From contig CDMY01000585.1 of assembly GCA_001179505.1 (NCBI GenBank), positions 1 to 35,234 of the forward strand: a DNA stretch of 35,234 nucleotides, read 5' to 3'. Shown here in pieces: positions 11,214-22,099 of this stretch. The position numbers and the translations under genes are program-made. This DNA comes from Vitrella brassicaformis (Eukaryota > Sar > Vitrellaceae). The stretch's first letter is position 1; each line of letters opens with the position of its first letter. A model generated the notes under the pieces. That model worked only from the letters and a program-made list of their open reading frames with translations. It was not told the DNA's origin and searched no databases.

Positions 11214-11785
11214 ATCTCTTCTCCAGATTCAACGGAGTTTTGCAGAATAGGAATGGATGGATTGATGGATGGATGGATTGAGTGGCTGAGTAAGTGGATA
11301 TAATGAAACGTGGACCCGTGTAAGTGGATAAGTGTCCGCCCATTCGCATAATACCTGTACATCGGTGTTTGTCGCATACACGTATGTGTTAGGTGGAGGA
11401 CTAGCGGCTTCAGCCGCAGCGTCGAGCTGAGCGACCCTATCAAAAGCGTCAACTTCCTCAGGTACGCACCCACCCACAAACACCCCCACGTGTGTGTATG
11501 TCGTATGCCTACCTGTGTGTGCGTGTGCTTGCCAATAAACCAACAGAATTATATACTGGAAGAGCGGTGGCTCATTCGGCCCCACGCGCGACCCCAGAGG
11601 AAGCGTGGACACAATCACGTGTATGTATGTATGCATGTTTGTGTCGTGCGTGTGCGTGTTGGTGGCGTGCGGCGTTCCTGGATTGTCTGTCTCAGCATGA
11701 CTGACAAGCAAATGTTCACAGAGTGACAAGGCGTCACGCATTCATTCATCTCATGTTCGTTTTGTGTCTGTCTGAGGACGCGCAG
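11214..11785. other. Gap with one possible exon
   Basis: Holds GGATGGAT/TGAGTGG low-complexity sequence (11258-11290) and TG-rich intron-like sequence. One exon-like piece near 11394-11460 reads TSGFSRSVELSDPIKSVNFL before a GTACGC donor, and could be the first exon of the following gene, but its phase does not match the chosen next exon. Confidence 0.35.
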
Positions 11786-12530
11786 GTGTCGGGCACTGCT
11801 GCTGAAGGAGTTGGTGCCTCTACTGACGAGCCACCAGTATCATCAGCCGCGTCTTCCGCCAATGGTAACCATGACCAACACTTTTACTGCAGAAATACAA
11901 AATCATGCAGACACGCAGCTGTCTGTGTGTGTTGATTGACTTGCAGGTGCCCTCAGTGTATCGTCTGTCAATCAGCAGCAGCAGCAGCAGCAGCACGAGG
12001 GCGCCAGCCTTCGAGATGTGTTGGGCGCCGTGATGCCGAGGATTGCCCAACACGTGAGAAGCTACTCACAGGTGGCCTACTTCCGCCTTATCGACACCGT
12101 CCGCCAGCCGCCCATTTCCCCTGTGCGCCCCATCTCCCTCACGGCTAACGTCCTGCTGCCCATCCTCACCCGCCTGCTGCCCATTGTGGTGGCGTCACTC
12201 GGCCTCGGTGTGTTGGTGGAGGTGCCCATCCCTCAGCTCACCCAGGGTGTGGCTGTCACGGTGGCCACGAGGATGCTCATTGAACAGCTCAGCCGCTGGC
12301 TGTTCATGCTCGAGAGGGGCGGCAAGTGGGCCAGACGGAAACCTGTGCTGGAGATGCTGTATTTGCTGAGAGGCAGGAGGCCGCTAGTGCTGGATGACGA
12401 CAACTTCGGCGTGTTCGGCGATCGGACGGCCTTCATGTATGAGAGGGAGGCGGTCCGGCAGTGGAAGATACTCAGCTGGGGTGTCACTGTGGGAGACCAA
12501 CAGATGCGATTGATGGCGACAAGATTCTAG
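11786..12530 (+). CDS. Hypothetical protein with Gln run and hydrophobic centre
   Basis: Exon 11786-11864 (VSGTAAEGVGASTDEPPVSS) joins in phase 1 to a long exon from 11947 that has a seven-Gln run and then an amphipathic to hydrophobic region: SLRDVLGAVMPRIAQHVRSY, LPILTRLLPIVVASLGLGVL, GVAVTVATRMLIEQLSRWLF. It ends RLMATRF with TAG at 12528-12530. One or two membrane-associated segments are likely. I do not recognise the family. The next gene's frame overlaps this end (DGDKILDF is read at the same bases), so either the true 3' end lies a little upstream via a donor, or the two loci are one gene with an indel. Start codon not found. Confidence 0.45.
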
Positions 12531-12950
12531 ACTTCAGCGTCTGGCAGTATTGCCTTCCCACCCTCTTCACCACGGCCACCTCCCTCTTCCCTCATGCACC
12601 ATTCGACCACGCCGACCCGCCCACTCAGCTGAGAGACTGGACGTCCCCAACTACACATGCACGACAGGAAGCCCATGACGGTCTTTGTATGTGCCCCCCA
12701 GATGTGCCCTTCAACGAGACGATGCTCAAAGCTGAGGACATTCTCGATGACGGCCTCTACAGACGGGGCTTCGGCATTACCAAAGTGTCAGATTTTATTC
12801 CCCTGATTCAGTGCATCGCCCGCCATGTGCCGCTCTACCTGCTTAAGGGCAATCACGATGACACCATCCCGCAAACTCTCGTCGATAAGCTCTTTCCGCA
12901 CGAGAAGGGAGACGTGCTCTACCGCGACCATGAGATTGCCGACTTTCCGC

Positions 12951-12983
<33 letters not shown>

Positions 12984-14600
12984 CCCTTGATGACGTCTGT
13001 GTGTGTCTGGGGCGGGTGCCTGGTGCTGGATTTGGTTCACGGAGACATGTGGGACTTTATCAATGCAGACAACCCCAAACACCGGCAGAAGTTGGATCAC
13101 TATGGCTGTAGGAACGCCGCTTACAGGTGAGTGAGTGAGTGAGTGAGTGAGTGAGACACGCCAACACCTATGGGCGGGGAGCTTCTTATCGAGGCTGCTC
13201 TGTTCGGCACTCAGGCGGTGTTTCGGGGACTTGCGCAAGGAAGCTGAGGATTTTTTTTTTCAACCTCACGTGATAGATGAGGCCACCCCGCTTGGCACAC
13301 TGATTCAAGACATGGTTGCAGAGGTGGCCTTTGCCGAGACATCTGCACGCAACGGCGTCTGGGAGCAGACAGTGCCAAAGCAGTGGCGCCCGCCCAAGGG
13401 AAGCAAGGATGGAGACGCCTCGTACGTCCCGTACTTGATGACATTCAGTTGCAACACAGAAGCTCGTGATGTCTGTCTCACTGGTGTATATGCTCGTTGT
13501 CAATGCAGTGGGACGTCTACCCAGCTGTGTACTTGGAGACGTTACGAGCGATGCTCAACGTCATCCACCTTGACCCCACCATCAGCGACTACATCATGAA
13601 GCAGACGACCAGCAAGGCAGCCACGCGACGCCTCCTTAAAGAGAACCTCCTCAAGCAAGCGGGCCTGCCGAGCCATCACAGCGACGAGGAACTCAAGAAG
13701 CTCACGTACAAGGATGCGATGGACCCGGCTGAAAGGCACGTGATCAGAATAGGGGTTGGGAGTTGGCTCCTCCAAGAGGGAGGGGCGGCGGACGTCGGTT
13801 TCACCAAGGCCACTGTCTCTCTCTCTCTCTCTCTCTTTTCTCAGGCCTCTCGACAAGGAGCCCAGCATGTACGACATCCTGGAGGAGTACAGCAGCCTGG
13901 CGGACGACTTTGCTGCCAAGGGCTCGTGGATGAGCTGTCAGAAGCCGATGAGCACCAACATGATCCGGGAACTGATGGTAAAAACCACGATGACACTCAT
14001 TCATTGCCGGTAAACCATTGTCTCATCCATGCGCATCCCATCAGGTCGGCGTCAACTGCAACTACGAGTGGTTCATTCGCGAAGAGCCAGAGGCCCAGGT
14101 CGTGCTGGCCGGCCATTCCCACGCCATGTACCTTCGAAGCTTCGCTCGACACTAGCAGAAAACTTCCGCCGCAAAGAAACCCTCGCCAAACGTCGTGTAT
14201 GCCAATATGAACAGGCACCTGGCTTGCTTCCTCCGGCCCTAAGGTAGGGGGGAGCGCACACAAAGACAGGCAAACAGGCAGGCAGGCAGGCCGGCCAGAC
14301 AAGGCAAATTAATGTGTGTGTTGGTGAAGTTTGCGACCGTCGCATGTGTCTGCCTGCCAGACTTTCGTAGACGTGGAGTTTCTGACCAGAGACGACATGC
14401 CGGAGTCTGGAGAGGACCCTTTTGAGAAGATCACGTCAAGCGATGTGTGGTATCCGGCGCGGGTGTCCCTTTGGCGATTTGACAACGGCAGTCCGAAGCT
14501 GGTTGCGTGGGCTCACACAGACGCGTATCACGAGCAGTCGGACCACATGGCACTGGACAACGCGCTTGGCGCGCTGGAGCCCTCCTTCGAGGGGTTCTGA
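12461..14600 (+). CDS. Calcineurin-like metallophosphatase, partly damaged
   Basis: Phosphoesterase signatures are present: VPLYLLKGNHDDTIP (GNHD, metal and phosphate site) in the exon ending at 12952, LVHGDMWDFIN, and VLAGHSHAMYLRS (GHxH) in the exon starting at 14045. Other exons: 13215 on (RCFGDLRKEAEDFFF), 13509-13739 (WDVYPAVYLETLRAML), 13845-13977 (PLDKEPSMYDILEEYSS) and about 14362-14600 (TFVDVEFLTRDDMPES, ending FEGF-TGA). The likely reaction is metal-dependent phosphoester hydrolysis; substrate unknown. Oddities: no AG lies between the (GT)n donor at 12953 and the conserved VLDLVHG segment; phase fails between 13739 and 13845; a TAG at 14153-14155 follows the GHSH exon's RSFARH although the frame stays sensible (NVVYANMNRH). 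The N-terminal DxH motif is not seen. Possibly a recent pseudogene. Confidence 0.6.
12953..12981 (+). repeat. (GT)n microsatellite forming an intron donor
   Basis: About 14 GT units begin exactly at the exon end (CCGCAG|GTGTGT) in the metallophosphatase gene, so the 5' splice site is part of the microsatellite. Confidence 0.8.
13127..13155 (+). repeat. (GTGA)n tandem 5' splice sites
   Basis: Immediately after the exon end TTACAG, the donor consensus GTGAGT is iterated as seven GTGA units. Phase to the next exon at 13215 is kept only if the first unit is used, because the unit is 4 nt. Confidence 0.8.
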
Positions 14601-15673
14601 CTGGCAGCAGAAGGGACGGCTGCGACAGTCAAGAAGAGACGGCTGCACATGAAATGAGACACGAACGATCATCGCGGGAAAATGACATCAATCAATGGCG
14701 AATGCGCATGAATGGCAATTCACTCACATCCATCGATCAATTCTGTCTGTCTCACGGAAAACCCAAAGACTGACAACTGGTGTTCGATCGGTCGACGAAG
14801 TTCGTCTAACCATCAGTTCGGATCAAACAAACAAGAGGGGACACAACCGTGCATAGCCAATGAACAAACGCTCATTGACTGCAAACATATGCATGTCGCA
14901 CACTGCAAACAAGCTCGAGACATGTACCACAATAGACACACAGAAACACACACACACACACACACACCACATACAGAACCAGCCAGCCACCTCACAGCCC
15001 CGAAGCGGGGCTGGTCTCACGGAATTGTTTTTGGCACATGGCGAAAGGATACAATAATGACTGTCACCGCCCAAACATCCATATACTCCCTCTGCTTAGA
15101 ACTTGACATGAGCTGTACAAGGATCGACCATCATTGCTCTACAAATTGGAAAGTAGCTCTCCTCGAGGTCTGTATTGGCGTGCCATGATCCAATAGCCTC
15201 AAAATTGTAAAACACTGCTTTATACGGGCGATTGCCGACCGTGGCGCAAAATCAGAAAAAGTGTTGGTAATGTGAAAGGGTATTGCGACGGAGTGGTGAG
15301 AAATGTTGCGTGCTGACTCACCCTTTGAAAACAGAGGGGCCCTCGACGTTCAAAATAAAGGGAAGGTGAGTCGCTACAATCGCGACACTAGTGAAGGCCC
15401 TTTAGCCCTTCGTCATTTGTCAATGACACATGACTGTACCTGTGGCGGGTGTCTTGGTCCGTCTTGAATCAAGTGACATAATGTCACAGAAGTCAACAGG
15501 ATCAGCGCCCAATGGCTCATGTATGTGTTTGTGTCTGCCTCGCTCACAGCTGAGACACAGCGGCAGAGTGGTCATTCAGTGCAGCCCTATGGAGGGCCGT
15601 ATCGCCGGTCTGTGTGTCATGCGCACATGGGAAGGCAATCGAGCAGATAAGAGCCCTGGCATGTCAGGCTAAC
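14601..15673. other. Intergenic between convergent genes
   Basis: This lies between the 3' end of the metallophosphatase (plus) and the last supported ankyrin exon (minus). It contains an (AC)n run (about 14945-14968). A terminal exon of the ankyrin gene may lie at 15400-15480, but I cannot confirm it. Confidence 0.5.
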
Positions 15674-16480
15674 GTTATCTTGCTTGGTGAGAAGCTTTGT
15701 TCCTCCCCCTTTGGCAAACAGCAACTGCATCACATCGACGTTACCATACGCGGCAGCTAAGATGAATGGCGTCCAGCCACACTGCAATCAACACACACAC
15801 ACACACAAGGGGCACACTGAGGTGTCACATGTGTGTCCTCTGTTAGCTCGTCGAGTGCATCGATCATTTTGCTATCCCACGCCAGCAGCTGATTGACGAC
15901 AACAAGACTGCCCTCCCTGACTGCAAAGTGCAGGGCAGTGCCGCCAGACTGCATTCCATCACACCCAGCACACATCTCATCACCGGCGGCACACCACAAG
16001 ATGGTTTGGCTGTGTTGGTACCCCATCTGTTTGCTGAAGTACGTCAGGTTTGCTCTCCTACATGACCTTCATGATGCCGACGTGACCATACTGTACAGCC
16101 GCGATGAAAGGCGTCCGCTGCAGGAATAAATGAGAACACACAGACCACTGAGTGCACCTGGGTGTATTTCTCTCGTCTTCACGATTGCACACCTTCCAGG
16201 GGAATTCGTCGTCTTGTGAGTCGAGTATGTCCTTGCCCTGCACATCGATCAGACGATGAACGGACTGCACGTCGTTGGCCTTGACGGCCTCGAACACGTC
16301 CATCTGCCTACAACCAGCATGTAAATAACCCCGTTGGCGCGAGCTGCTTTGTATAGTGGGTGGGTCACTTGGCCGCTCACGTATTTCTGCATGATGTCTC
16401 TGATCTTCCGGTTGTGCTTCGCCAAGTCCCACGGGGTCCCTCCCTGTTGCCATGAGATGAGATGAGCACATGACTCAACC
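15538..16480 (-). repeat. Ankyrin module copy A
   Basis: About 1.05 kb, homologous to 16621-17445 both in exons and in noncoding parts. For example, the run starting ctgagacacagcggcagagt occurs near 15550 and near 16632, and ccgctcacg followed by a similar exon end occurs near 16372 and 17420. Intron similarity implies fairly recent tandem duplication. Confidence 0.7.
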
Positions 16481-17365
16481 ACTGAAAATGTGAATGTCTG
16501 TCTGCACTCACCAGTCTGCTTTTGATGTCGAGCAGAGCACCGCCGCCCCACTCCAGCCTTTGGGATTGGCGCAACAAGGGTAAGGACAGTGTGAATCAGA
16601 TATTGGCGTCAATCCATCTGTCTCGCTCACAGCTGAGACACAGCGGCAGAGTGGTCATGCAGCGCAGCACTATGGAGGGCCGTACTGCCCATCTGTGTGT
16701 GTCATGCGCACATGGAAAGGCAATGAGGCCATGAGAGGGGCACTTTCTCTTCTCCTTCTCCTCGCACCTTGTCTGTCCCTGTGAGCAGGGCCTGCTTATC
16801 CTCCCTTTTAGCATACAGTGCCATCATTACATTGACATGACCAAACGCGGCAGCCTTCATGAATGGCGTGTACCCAGCCTGCGATCAATACACACACACA
16901 CACACAATCGACACACTGAGGCGTCAGAGATGCGTGTGTGATCTGTTACATCGGTGCGTCCATCGATCAGTTTTGGATCCCACTCCAGCACTTGATTGAC
17001 GGCCGCGAGACAGCCATGCCTGGCAGCGAAGTGCAGAGCAGAGTAGTCATACTGCATCCCATCACAATCAATACATCTCGTTATCACCAGCAGCACACAC
17101 GATGGTTTGGCTGTGTTAGCACCTTGTCTGTTTGCTGCAGTACGTCAGGTTTGCTCTCATACATGACCTTCATGATGCCGAAATTCCCCAATCCTGCAGC
17201 CAACAAAAAGAACGTGATTTCTGCGTCCCAGTCCCAGCCCTGCGGGAATGGACACAGACACACAGACCAGTCAGTGCATTTCTGTCGTCTTCTTCGCCGC
17301 GTACTTCGCATTTGTCTCGTTTGTTGAGGATTTCGTTGCCGTGTACATCGATCAGATTACGACCA
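15674..17365 (-). CDS. Ankyrin-repeat protein with internally duplicated exon module
   Basis: Reading down the minus strand: 17365-17305 (NLIDVHGNEILNKRDKCE), 17239-17123 (GLGNFGIMKVMYESKPDVLQ), 17051-16950 (SALHFAARHGCLAAVNQVLE), 16878-16768 (GYTPFMKAAAFGHVNVMM), about 16557-16512 (LEWGGGALLDIKSRL), 16443-16381 (GGTPWDLAKHNRKIRDIMQK), then a second set: 16307-16193 (QMDVFEAVKANDVQSVH), 16117-16022 (TPFIAAVQYGHVGIMKVM), about 15947-15850 (GGTALHFAVREGSLVVVNQL), 15781-15674 (WTPFILAAAYGNVDVMQLLF). TPxxxAAxxGH/N and ALHFA motifs identify ankyrin repeats, which bind proteins. Splice sites are canonical for most exons. The second set has an in-frame TAG (16058-16060) where the first has TAT, and one donor has been lost. 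The 5' end is not found; an open frame at 17415-17852 continues into the first module and may belong to it. Confidence 0.65.
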
Positions 17366-17445
17366 GCATACGAATACCCCCGTCAGCGCGAGTGTTTGAT
17401 GGTGGGTGGGTCATTTAGCCGCTCACGAATTTCCATTTCTGCATG
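16621..17445 (-). repeat. Ankyrin module copy B
   Basis: This is the upstream (on the minus strand) partner of copy A. Compared with A it lacks the acceptor and the first roughly 45 bases of the exon that encodes QMDVFEAVKAND in copy A, because homology jumps from the intron end (gctggtcg) directly to LIDVHG. It keeps TAT (Tyr) where A has TAG. Confidence 0.65.
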
Positions 17446-17934
17446 ATTGATGGTTTGACTGACTGGGGCTTCCCTCGGGTCCTCAGTGCCGCGCGGGGGA
17501 TGAAGGAAAAAAGGAGAGGGGGGAGAACAACAAGGAAGCAACTCGCGCGATCACCGTAAAACAAATCATTTCCATTAATTCTAAAAAATGACCGCAAGAC
17601 GATGAAGCACCCCTCTGTGAAAGAGCGGACCGACGAAAGAGTGATCCCCTGGCCATGCATGGAGAAATACAGACATTTTGATGCCATGTTCTGAGATGAA
17701 CCGTTCTCGATGGCCATTTGTGATGAAAAGGTGAGTTTGCTTTGTCTCACTATGTAAACGGAAGAGCAGTTGCTTCCCGCTTGCGAGGCAGCAAAGGCCC
17801 ATTGGTGACTCACAGGAGGGTAAGTTGAGTCATCTGAGACATCTGATGACATTCATCCAGCCCAACACACGTTTCTGCGGAGCTGATGTGATCGGCAAGT
17901 CTCCCTCCTCTGCCTTCGGCTCCCCTCCCCTCAC

Positions 17935-17975
17935 GCCCACCCGCCCACCCACCCACTCATCCACCCACCCACCCA
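17935..17975 (-). other. G-quadruplex-prone tract (minus strand)
   Basis: The plus strand is a run of CCCA/CCCG blocks, so the minus strand has at least seven GGG groups separated by one to a few bases. This lies in the spacer upstream (on the minus strand) of the ankyrin gene. Confidence 0.6.
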
Positions 17976-18106
17976 TCGCGCGAGCGATTTGATGATCATT
18001 TCGTGTTGATCATTTCGCCAGGAACTTTGACCGATTCATGGCGTGCTTGCTGTCTGGTCTGCTGTTCATGCCTTTTCTGGCGTCGTGGGCCAAAAGTTCC
18101 ATGGGC

Positions 18107-18144
18107 TGCGACCTGAACTCCTTTGCAAAATAGTTCAGGTCGCA
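18107..18144. other. Perfect 13-bp hairpin
   Basis: Arms 18107-18119 (TGCGACCTGAACT) and 18132-18144 (AGTTCAGGTCGCA) are exact reverse complements around a 12-nt loop. No T-run follows, so it does not look like a polymerase III terminator. Confidence 0.85.
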
Positions 18145-18417
18145 TCACTAGTTGGTGGATCCGGAGGCTGAATCAGACACTCAACAGACACCCAAGGGCC
18201 TCGCAGCCACGTCCGCAGGCGGATCCAATGAGTGAGTGAATGGACGGTTTTTCCTCATTTCAGAGCCGTTTTGAGCGGGGGAAAGAGGCGTCAGTGTGAT
18301 GGAGGGTGGCTCTGGTGAGTCATTCGCGGCGAGAAACCCAGCAAGAAAACAAGCAGAAGCTTAAGATAAACCAAACACTTTTTTGTGTGTGTGAACATGT
18401 GTAAACCAATCAAACGT

Positions 18418-18450
18418 CTAAAGCAATCGGCCCTGTACTGATTGCTTTAG
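18418..18450. other. Perfect 11-bp hairpin
   Basis: Arms 18418-18428 (CTAAAGCAATC) and 18440-18450 (GATTGCTTTAG) are exact reverse complements with an 11-nt loop. It lies about 270 bases downstream of the transcribed end of the ESCRT-III gene on the minus strand. Confidence 0.85.
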
Positions 18451-18715
18451 GCGATACTTACTGCCTTCGATGTGTACTGTTCCCTGTCTGTTTCCCTTCA
18501 GTAGGTTGGTTGCCACAGCATACGTGATTGTCTTGCATGCGTCCGTCCGTCGATTGCCGACACACAAATGGATTCACTGTTCGTTGCGTGCGTACGTTCT
18601 TCGGTTTGGATGTGAGAGAGCGGAATTGGCTGATGCCGTGTGTATCACACATACGTACAAGTATCCGCTGACACGCAAGCACACTCACTGTACAGAGCCC
18701 CATGCCCTGAACGTG

Positions 18716-21700
18716 TCACTGGCCCACACGAGCACCAGTCTCCTCCGCACGTCCCGCCTCTCTGTTGTCTGCTGGTGATGGGAGCGGACCGTTCGGCACC
18801 GACGGCAGGTCGTTCAACAGCTGCTCCACCCTGCTCAACACATAAACAGCACATAGACAGGCTCATGAGTACGCACACACACGGTAGGTATGTGAGCATG
18901 TGCACGTACCTCTGCTGTTTGTTGTCTGGCGCTTCCTGCCTTTGCGCGGCCTTGTCTTTGTGTTTGTCTTGAATGGATAGCTCGGCGAGCAGATCGGCAT
19001 ACTCTGACTCGAGCGCATCGTCAGTCGCCTACAAGGACACCCACACACCCACACGGACACATGCGAACGATCGATGTGCCTGCATGCATCTCTGACTCAC
19101 TCACCCCAGCTGCAGCGAGCCGTGCGTCGGTTCCTGCCGAGAAGGCCGCACTCACCTCAGCCAAATCGTCCTATCGTAATGCGCAGACACAGGTGAGACG
19201 CGTCCAGATCGACCGACAGACACGAATGTCCATACCTGTACATCTGCAGCGTTGTCCATGGCAGTCATGACGCGATCGCGGTCACTGACGGTGGAAAAAC
19301 AGACCGATAGACATACAGGCGAATACATGTGGTGACACCTGCACGTACGTCGCAGTCACTCACATGGTGCTTGCAGTGGCTTGTGTGGTCGTCTCCAGCA
19401 TGGCCGTCACGGTGCTCAGCGACACCGCGGCATCACGCTGCAACATGCACTGAGACACCTGCACACACACACAGCAACAGGAGTGCTACGTATGTGGGAC
19501 GGGAATGCGATCATTTATGTGTGTGAGTGAGGTGTGGGAACAGTACGGTGAGCAGTTGATTTTTGATTTTGGTCAGTTCCGCTGCGATCATGTTGCGACG
19601 CTTCAACTCGACCAGGGCCACTGCATGACACTCATACGTGCCGCATGTGCCGCATGGATGTAAGCAGACACATATGGAAGCGTTGCGTACGCTGCTTGTC
19701 GTATTTGAGCAGCCTGCGGCAGTTGGCGTCCACCTCAGTCCACCTGACACCCACAATGAAACCATATACACGCGATATGCCCCGTTGCGGATCATGTGAT
19801 AACATATCGTTGTGAGGCGATACTTGTTGAGCAGCTTCTTCTCCCTCTGTTTGAGTTTGTCCTCGACGTATCGCTCGATCAGGAGAGCACGGCCGTGGTC
19901 ACTCAGCGACATCGTTGCTGCCTGCACACGAACGAAGGTGCAAATACGTATCACCCGAATTCCCTCCTTAACGGCCCATACGTTGTCGGCTCACTTTGTG
20001 CTTGTCTGAGCTTGTGTGCAGGGCGACTTTGACAGCCTGACCACACACAGAAGACGTGCACAAAATGTGCTTTCATCTGTGAAGTTGCAAGTGCTCACAT
20101 CGATGACGGCTCCCTGTCCAGCACTGACACGCACAGCAAGGCTGCTCCTGGAAACATACGCATTCATTCGTTCGTTCATTCCCGTATGGACGGCGATTCG
20201 CGATGGTGCGTACTTGTACTTGACGAGGTACCACACGAAGATCTCCAAATGCTCGGCCATGGTGCACGTGCTGTTCTGACGATCGCTGCCCACTCCCTGC
20301 ACACACATATACACATGCATCCCCTCGTGTGTGACACATTCATGTATACACACATCGATACGTACATGGTGTGTGAGGAACTTGCGTATGTCGTCGCGTG
20401 AGAGCAGGATGGCTTTGCCCTCGCCGTCCGTCAGCAGAGAGTCCGACCACTCGCAGCAACGGTCCTGTGCGCCACAACACAACACAACAACAACACAACA
20501 CAACGCAACGCAATACATACGCGCGCATCATATTTTGGTGCGTATGGATGGGTGGGTGCATTGCCTACCGTGGAGGCGAGTAGGTCTGCTTCGAGCCCCT
20601 GAGCAAGCTCCTGCGCACACGACAAATACACGCATACACAATGGACAGTACGCGCCCAGTATCTCTCTCTGCTACTCATGATTACGACTTGCATATACCT
20701 CAAGCACACTGATGACCACCATCCGCTCACTTTCGTCCACCGTGACACGGCTATCCCGGCTCGTATGGCCACTCTGTAGGTATGCAAGAATGTACAACAC
20801 ACAATATGTGCAGATATCAATCGCACGTGTGCCCATGCGTACCACGTATGAAGCAGCAGCGGTGATAATGCCAAGTCCTCCGAAGACAACGTGACTCGTC
20901 ACACCTGGTGAAGATGCGCACATCAGCCCTCCCTCCCTCCCTCCCTCCCTCCCCTCTGCGTGCAAAGATGTCCACAAACATACCAGCGATCGAGCGCATC
21001 AGCGACGGCTGAGGCGCTGCATCTCCCGGCTGCCAGTGCTTGGGTTGCTGCACATACACGTATTGCGCGCAATCATGGCGATCGCATAAATGAATGAACG
21101 AATGTGTGGTGCATGTATGGGCACCGATTCGGGCAAGGCGGTTGACATGGGTACGATGCTCCTATCCCGACAGAGGCGCGCCAAGAGAGCCGGCAGGCCT
21201 GGCGGTGGTGTGCATACGCATCTGCACCCTGCCTCAAGTATGTGCTTAGATGTCTGCTTACCCTGCGGCACGATGGGGAACTTCTCTCTGTGCTGTTTAA
21301 ACAGCTGCACCAGCTGCTTGGCAGATATTGCCAGAGAGGACCTGCACGCGCCATGCAAAGCACCACGCCACACAAAAAGATGGGCGCACGTGATTGTTAA
21401 AGGGTCGTCTGCGTACTTGCATTTGACCACGCTCTCCACGCCGCGCTGCCAATACGCCACCATTGCCTGCTCGTGGGGCTTTGGACACCAACCACAAAGA
21501 CACATACGCACACATGCACTCATGGCCGAACGCATTCATGTACAGATCTGCCATGCCGGCTTCACCGAAGTGCAAGCAGGCGCACCTTGTCATTGAACGT
21601 GCCGAATATTTCCTGCAGGTGCGATGGCTCGTCGCAGCCAAAGGCGCCGTACACATCATCCATCGACGTGGGCTGTCTGCGCGAGGAGGAAGAATCCATG

Positions 21701-21960
21701 TGCTGAATCGGAGCCTTGAGGACGTCTCGTCCGGTGGCGTAGGATCCCCCGAGCGGCTCGCGTGAGCGGTGAGGACTCCATCGGGAGTGCGCACCGCCGG
21801 GCGATCCTGGCCCAGATGACGGCTCGTGTTTGGCGCGTCCACGTCAACCGGTGGACGGTGGATGATGTTTTGGTTTCCCACTCGCCAGCTCCCCTCTGCA
21901 GAGGTTCCGCCTGGGCGTTTCTCACGGTGATCTGTCGCTAGCTGAGAGCTACTCACCATC
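18716..21960 (-). CDS. ESCRT-III subunit, CHMP7/Snf7 type
   Basis: At least 15 short exons join mostly in perfect phase. The N-terminal part (DDVYGAFGCDEPSHLQEIFG, MVAYWQRGVESVVKCK, SAKQLVQLFKQHREKFPIVP) resembles the winged-helix half of CHMP7. A hydrophobic segment follows (HVVFGGLGIITAAASYV), then long helices (VEDKLKQREKKLLNKYR, ALVELKRRNMIAAELTKIKN, STVTAMLETTTQATAST, DRDRVMTAMDNAADVQ), the Snf7 core. The acidic tail (DDALESEYADLLAELS) and RVEQLLNDLPSVP precede a TGA at 18716-18718 (last exon 18833-18716; previous 19028-18910). ESCRT-III proteins polymerise on membranes in budding and nuclear-envelope sealing; CHMP7 acts at the nuclear envelope. One exon near 19110-19140 is off by a base in phase. 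A first exon ending ATG|GTGAGT at about 21960 is likely; the start is not certain. No in-frame TAG. Confidence 0.7.
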
Positions 21961-22099
21961 GCATTGCGGCTCGGCGTGCGGCATTCGCATCCCCAGGACG
22001 GCAGGAGACGGCCAGCCCGGGGATCGGATGTCGCGCAGACATGCCGCTGCCTATACATATATGTCATCATGGTTGGTCCCATTGTATCCACGCTTCGTT

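Larger units (their letters stand above)
17446..18715. other. Intergenic with structured elements; two overlapping minus-strand frames
   Basis: The minus strand holds two overlapping open frames (17852-17415 and 17802-17581) with protein-like composition but no domain. One of them may be the 5' exon of the ankyrin gene. The rest holds a C-rich tract and two perfect hairpins listed separately. Confidence 0.4.

Noticed and set aside
11978-12000. CAG repeat as an expansion locus
   Set aside because: Only seven Gln codons in a short run, ordinary for this genome.
17415-17852. Minus-strand 145-codon frame as an independent gene
   Set aside because: It overlaps another equally protein-like frame and runs into the ankyrin module; kept only as a possible 5' exon.
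21090-21596. Plus-strand 168-codon frame
   Set aside because: It is antisense to well-phased ESCRT-III exons and has no domain.
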